From CAZNDN01 sp964571815 (GTDB lineage: Bacteria; Fibrobacterota; Chitinivibrionia; Chitinivibrionales; WJKA01), in assembly GCA_964571815.1 (NCBI GenBank), contig CAZNDN010000168.1, forward strand, positions 1 through 7,887: DNA of 7,887 bases. Direction: 5' to 3'. Each line of letters opens with the position of its first letter. The stretch's first letter is position 1. A program made the translations under genes and the position numbers. Of this stretch, positions 6,008 through 7,887 are shown piece by piece. The notes under the pieces are model-generated. The model had not been told where the DNA came from. It searched no databases and saw nothing but the letters and a program-made list of their open reading frames with translations.

Positions 6008-7399
6008 ATGAACATCCTCCTGATAAATCCCAACCGCTACCGACATCCGCCGGTTATTCCTGTCGGAATTGAGTACCTGCTCGGGACGCTTGCGAGTTCG
6101 GCTCATCGGGGATCGGCACTGGACCTTTGCTTCTCCGATGATCCCGAGCATGATCTTCGGTCGGCTCTGGACTCCCTGCAACCGGATATCGCGGGTATTT
6201 CGATCCGGCAGGTCGATACGGCACTGTATCCCGACAACCACTTCTTCTTGCCGGAGATCGGCCGATACGTCGAGGTGTGTCACGAGAAAGGACTGCGTGT
6301 TGTGCTGGGGGGAAGCGGCTTTTCGATCATGCCCCGTGAGATCCTCCGTTACACCGGCGCCGACTACGGAATAAGCGGGCCCGGAGAGTTCGCTCTTATC
6401 AAGCTTCTGGATCAATTGTCCGGCGACCCCGCCGCTGTCGATGCTCTTCATGAGAGCCGTGAACGCCGGCTCGGCGAAAAACGGGAACTCGTATTCGACT
6501 ACGGACGGTACTTTGCCGACGATGGGATCGCGGGGTTCCGGACGCAGGTCGGATGCACCCAAACCTGCTTCTTCTGCGTGGAAAGCGCCCGGCCCGCGGT
6601 ATTTCGCAACCCCGAATCGGTAGTCGAGGAATTGAAAGCGATCAAGGACAAGGGATACCACCGGTTTCACCTCTGCGACAGCGAATTCAACCAGCATCTC
6701 CCCCACTGTCTGGAAGTCTGCAAAGCGATCCGCGGGGGTCCGGGCGCAATAGACTGGACGCTCTACCTGAAACCCGAGCCTTTCTCCCGGGAGTTCTTCG
6801 AACTTCTCGCCGGATCCGGCGCGACCGCCATAACCGTCAGCATCGATACCTCGCCTCACAAACCGCACGATTTCACGCGCTACGCGGCTCTGTTTCGATA
6901 TGCCGCGGATCGGTCGATCAAGGTCATGATCGACCTGTCGGTCGGCTACCCCGGCGAGAAACGGGAAACCACCCAACGCATGCTCGACTTCCTTGACAAC
7001 CAGCCGATCGTCTCCGCCGGCGTGAATGCGTTCTACCGCATCTATCCGGGAACCCCCCTCTACCGAATGATCGATGCCGATCCCTCTCTTCACTCCGGCC
7101 TGATCGACTTCAGTCCCGGATCGGATTTTGTTGCACCGGTCTTCTATCACCGGTTCGAGATCGACGAGCTGCGCGAGATGATCGGCGGGAGAGAAAAACT
7201 CCGCCTTGAAGGATTCGACACGGCAACCAATTATCAGCGGGTCTCCCCCGCCGCTAATCCGAAGTCGCCCGGACAGGGCGCCTTTCGCTTGCCGAAAGGC
7301 GCCGAAGATCGCTGCGGTTCTCGCGTCTCCGCCGGCGACGAAGACAACGCAGGGAAAGCTGCGTTACGCGCTATTCAATCAGCTCCCAGCCGAAGGTGA
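6008..7399 (+). CDS. B12-binding-domain radical SAM protein
   Basis: This 463-residue protein is a predicted cytosolic iron-sulfur enzyme that cleaves S-adenosylmethionine to make a radical; its substrate is unknown. ATG 6008 is chosen because MNILLINPNRYRHPPVIPVG is the standard beginning of the family. The frame is open to ATG 5903, but those 35 residues are Arg/Lys-rich and unrelated. Residues ~1-135 form the cobalamin-binding-like Rossmann domain, including the signature VLGGSGFSIMPREIL (99-113) and GADYGISGPGE (117-127). The classical DxHxxG cobalamin-ligand motif is not visible, as in many members. The radical SAM cluster motif is C183-TQT-C187-FF-C190 (CX3CX2C). Later core elements are FHLCDSEFN (220-228), SVGYPGEKRET (311-321) and FYRIYPGTPLY (342-352). 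Family homology fades near TNYQRV (407-412). The last ~50 residues are encoded by hairpin-rich DNA and overlap an antisense gene remnant, so they are probably an acquired tail. No Shine-Dalgarno sequence is seen at 6008. Confidence 0.87.
   Translation: MNILLINPNRYRHPPVIPVGIEYLLGTLASSAHRGSALDLCFSDDPEHDLRSALDSLQPDIAGISIRQVDTALYPDNHFFLPEIGRYVEVCHEKGLRVVLGGSGFSIMPREILRYTGADYGISGPGEFALIKLLDQLSGDPAAVDALHESRERRLGEKRELVFDYGRYFADDGIAGFRTQVGCTQTCFFCVESARPAVFRNPESVVEELKAIKDKGYHRFHLCDSEFNQHLPHCLEVCKAIRGGPGAIDWTLYLKPEPFSREFFELLAGSGATAITVSIDTSPHKPHDFTRYAALFRYAADRSIKVMIDLSVGYPGEKRETTQRMLDFLDNQPIVSAGVNAFYRIYPGTPLYRMIDADPSLHSGLIDFSPGSDFVAPVFYHRFEIDELREMIGGREKLRLEGFDTATNYQRVSPAANPKSPGQGAFRLPKGAEDRCGSRVSAGDEDNAGKAALRAIQSAPSRR
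7277..7303. repeat. Perfect 11-bp hairpin inside the radical SAM tail
   Basis: GGCGCCTTTCG and CGAAAGGCGCC pair perfectly around the loop CTTGC. It lies after the conserved part of the radical SAM protein, within the codons for the unusual tail. It looks like a small palindromic repeat or an old terminator for either strand; no T-run follows in either direction. Confidence 0.6.
7346..7365 (-). repeat. 7-bp hairpin just beyond the antisense remnant's stop
   Basis: AACGCAG (7346-7352) pairs with CTGCGTT (7359-7365) around a six-base loop. Read on the - strand it begins five bases after the TAG of the remnant at 7371-7499 and is followed by TGTCTTC, only weakly T-rich. It may be the remnant's former terminator. 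Confidence 0.4.
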
Positions 7400-7499
7400 A
7401 GTTGCAGTCCACGGAACCGCCGTCACCGCTTGAGCACTGGGTGAAGTCCTTCGGGGTGGTCGAGATATAGGTTTCACTTCCATGAAGGAAGAGCAGGAA
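7371..7499 (-). pseudogene. C-terminal remnant of an unidentified, probably exported protein
   Basis: On the - strand a 42-codon open stretch after a TGA (7500-7502) reads GSETYISTTPKDFTQCSSGD, then GGSVDCNFTFGWELIE and TAG at 7371-7373. It has no start codon ahead of this sequence. The composition (Ser/Thr/Gly-rich, two Cys, aromatic FTFGWELIE ending) looks like the end of a secreted or surface protein and is unlike a random frame, but I do not recognise the family. The upstream part of the gene is missing: repeat and hairpin DNA occupies 7500-7802. Its last nine codons and stop overlap the end of the radical SAM frame on the opposite strand, which supports the idea that the radical SAM tail is not native. 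It could be a chance frame. Confidence 0.4.
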
Positions 7500-7592
7500 T
7501 CAGAGGGGGAGCCTGTCACAGGAGAGCCGGTTTGGGGTGCGACCAAGGCCTCCTGCCTTCATCCCGCCCTGCGTGAAAGAGCCGGGATATTC

Positions 7593-7626
7593 CAGGCCGG
7601 GATGCAAGCCCGGCCTGCTTTGCATC
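7593..7626. repeat. Two overlapping, mutually exclusive hairpins
   Basis: CAGGCCGGG (7593-7601) pairs perfectly with CCCGGCCTG (7609-7617) around ATGCAAG. The alternative GATGCAA (7601-7607) pairs perfectly with TTGCATC (7620-7626) and cannot form at the same time. A further ATCCCG/CGGGAT pair lies at 7561-7588. The block directly adjoins copy 2 of the multi-hairpin repeat and may be part of the same or a neighbouring element. Confidence 0.55.
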
Positions 7627-7802
7627 GAAAGAGCGCCGTAGGTGCGGCATGTCTGTAGTAGTAGAACTGCAATGCCCCTCACAGGGTTCCGAGGTCCGTA
7701 GGACCGGCATGGTCTTCCGTAAGGTCCCGGTTTATCCAAACACTCACACCACCTCCCATACCTCACCGAACTCGGTGAGTCCCGCTGCGCGGGAAATAAT
7801 CG
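7626..7802 (-). repeat. Multi-hairpin dispersed repeat, copy 2 (inverted)
   Basis: This is the - strand counterpart of 2729-2907, 177 bases long. Its outer end (7766-7802) is identical over 37 bases. Its CTCACCG-AACT-CGGTGAG hairpin (7762-7779) is complete here, next to TCCCGC-TGC-GCGGGA (7780-7794), followed by GGTCC-GTA-GGACC (7693-7705) and CGCCGTAGGTGCGGC near 7634-7648. Copy 1 has an indel in the second hairpin. The last codons of the gene entering from the right edge lie inside this repeat. Confidence 0.75.
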
Positions 7803-7887
7803 AAACGTCCGATACCCGATCCCCGTCGTCGCGCATCTTCGTAAACTCTTCAATTGATTTGTCCAGATCGGGTATGGTGAATCTCGT
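7744..7887 (-). CDS. C-terminus of an unidentified gene running in from the right edge
   Basis: The - strand frame is open from the right edge to TGA at 7744-7746, giving 47 residues. The first ~28 read TRFTIPDLDKSIEEFTKMRD followed by DGDRVSDV, an acidic, coding-like stretch. The last ~19 read SIISRAAGLTEFGEVWEVV and are encoded by the multi-hairpin repeat, which thus supplies the end of the protein and its stop. No start is seen and I do not recognise the family. It may be an intact gene that took its tail from the repeat, or a gene truncated when the repeat arrived. Another - strand frame covering the same bases (to 7853) reads through the repeat and looks artefactual. Confidence 0.4.
   Translation of the reverse strand, partial: TRFTIPDLDKSIEEFTKMRDDGDRVSDVSIISRAAGLTEFGEVWEVV

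Noticed and set aside
5933..7150. 405-codon open frame on the - strand
   Set aside because: It lies antisense to the well-supported radical SAM gene. Long antisense frames are expected in GC-rich genes, and no motif is present.
2729..7802. Complete transposon with terminal inverted repeats
   Set aside because: There is no transposase or recombinase gene inside and no target-site duplication at the outer ends.
7500..7853. 117-codon - strand frame through the right-hand repeat
   Set aside because: Almost all of it is the multi-hairpin repeat and adjacent palindromes. The frame read as the C-terminus of the edge gene is more protein-like upstream of the repeat.
7812..7874. 9-bp inverted repeat ATACCCGAT/ATCGGGTAT
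   Set aside because: Both arms lie in coding-like sequence 45 bases apart. Chance or codon-driven similarity is sufficient, though the arms are exact.

Overview
The window is GC-rich bacterial chromosome. It carries four substantial genes on the + strand, one gene that runs off the right edge on the - strand, two gene remnants, and unusually many short repeats and hairpins between genes. The best taxonomic clue is the first gene, a TIGR02147/DUF4423 protein. This family is expanded in Fibrobacter succinogenes and is largely a feature of Fibrobacterota and relatives. With the high GC, this suggests an uncultured Fibrobacterota-like (Chitinivibrionia-type) or other FCB-group bacterium. That placement is inference from one family.

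Layout. Positions 1-803 hold the 3' part of the TIGR02147 regulator-like gene. It runs directly into the orphaned 3' end of a PKD/VCBS (FG-GAP) surface-protein gene (770-1039, another frame, no start). Positions 1040-1377 hold no gene but several stem-loops. They end in a perfect 16-bp palindrome overlapping a good -35/-10 pair, placed so that transcription should begin on or next to the ATG of the next gene. That gene (1378-2649) is a solitary AAA_14/DUF4143 ATPase with an intact P-loop and a C-terminal PD-(D/E)XK-like core. Positions 2650-3380 are a mosaic of three repeat types. A 741-residue TPR lipoprotein follows (3381-5606). Then come 400 bases with a hairpin and no convincing gene, and a B12-binding-domain radical SAM protein (6008-7399) whose last ~50 residues look non-native. 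Its 3' end overlaps, on the opposite strand, the C-terminal remnant of another gene (7371-7499). The right end holds hairpin DNA, an inverted second copy of the 2.7-kb repeat, and the C-terminus of a - strand gene whose final codons lie inside that repeat.

The genes do not form an obvious operon: spacings are large and each unit is flanked by repeats. The TPR lipoprotein is probably an envelope-anchored scaffold, the radical SAM protein a cytosolic enzyme of unknown substrate, and the ATPase a P-loop enzyme of unknown role. I see no defence island, CRISPR array, tRNA, rRNA or complete transposase. The most unusual features are the inverted pair of multi-hairpin repeats whose outermost 37 bases are identical and which bracket the TPR and radical SAM genes, the probable leaderless, palindrome-controlled ATPase, and the sites where genes are cut or extended by repeat DNA.
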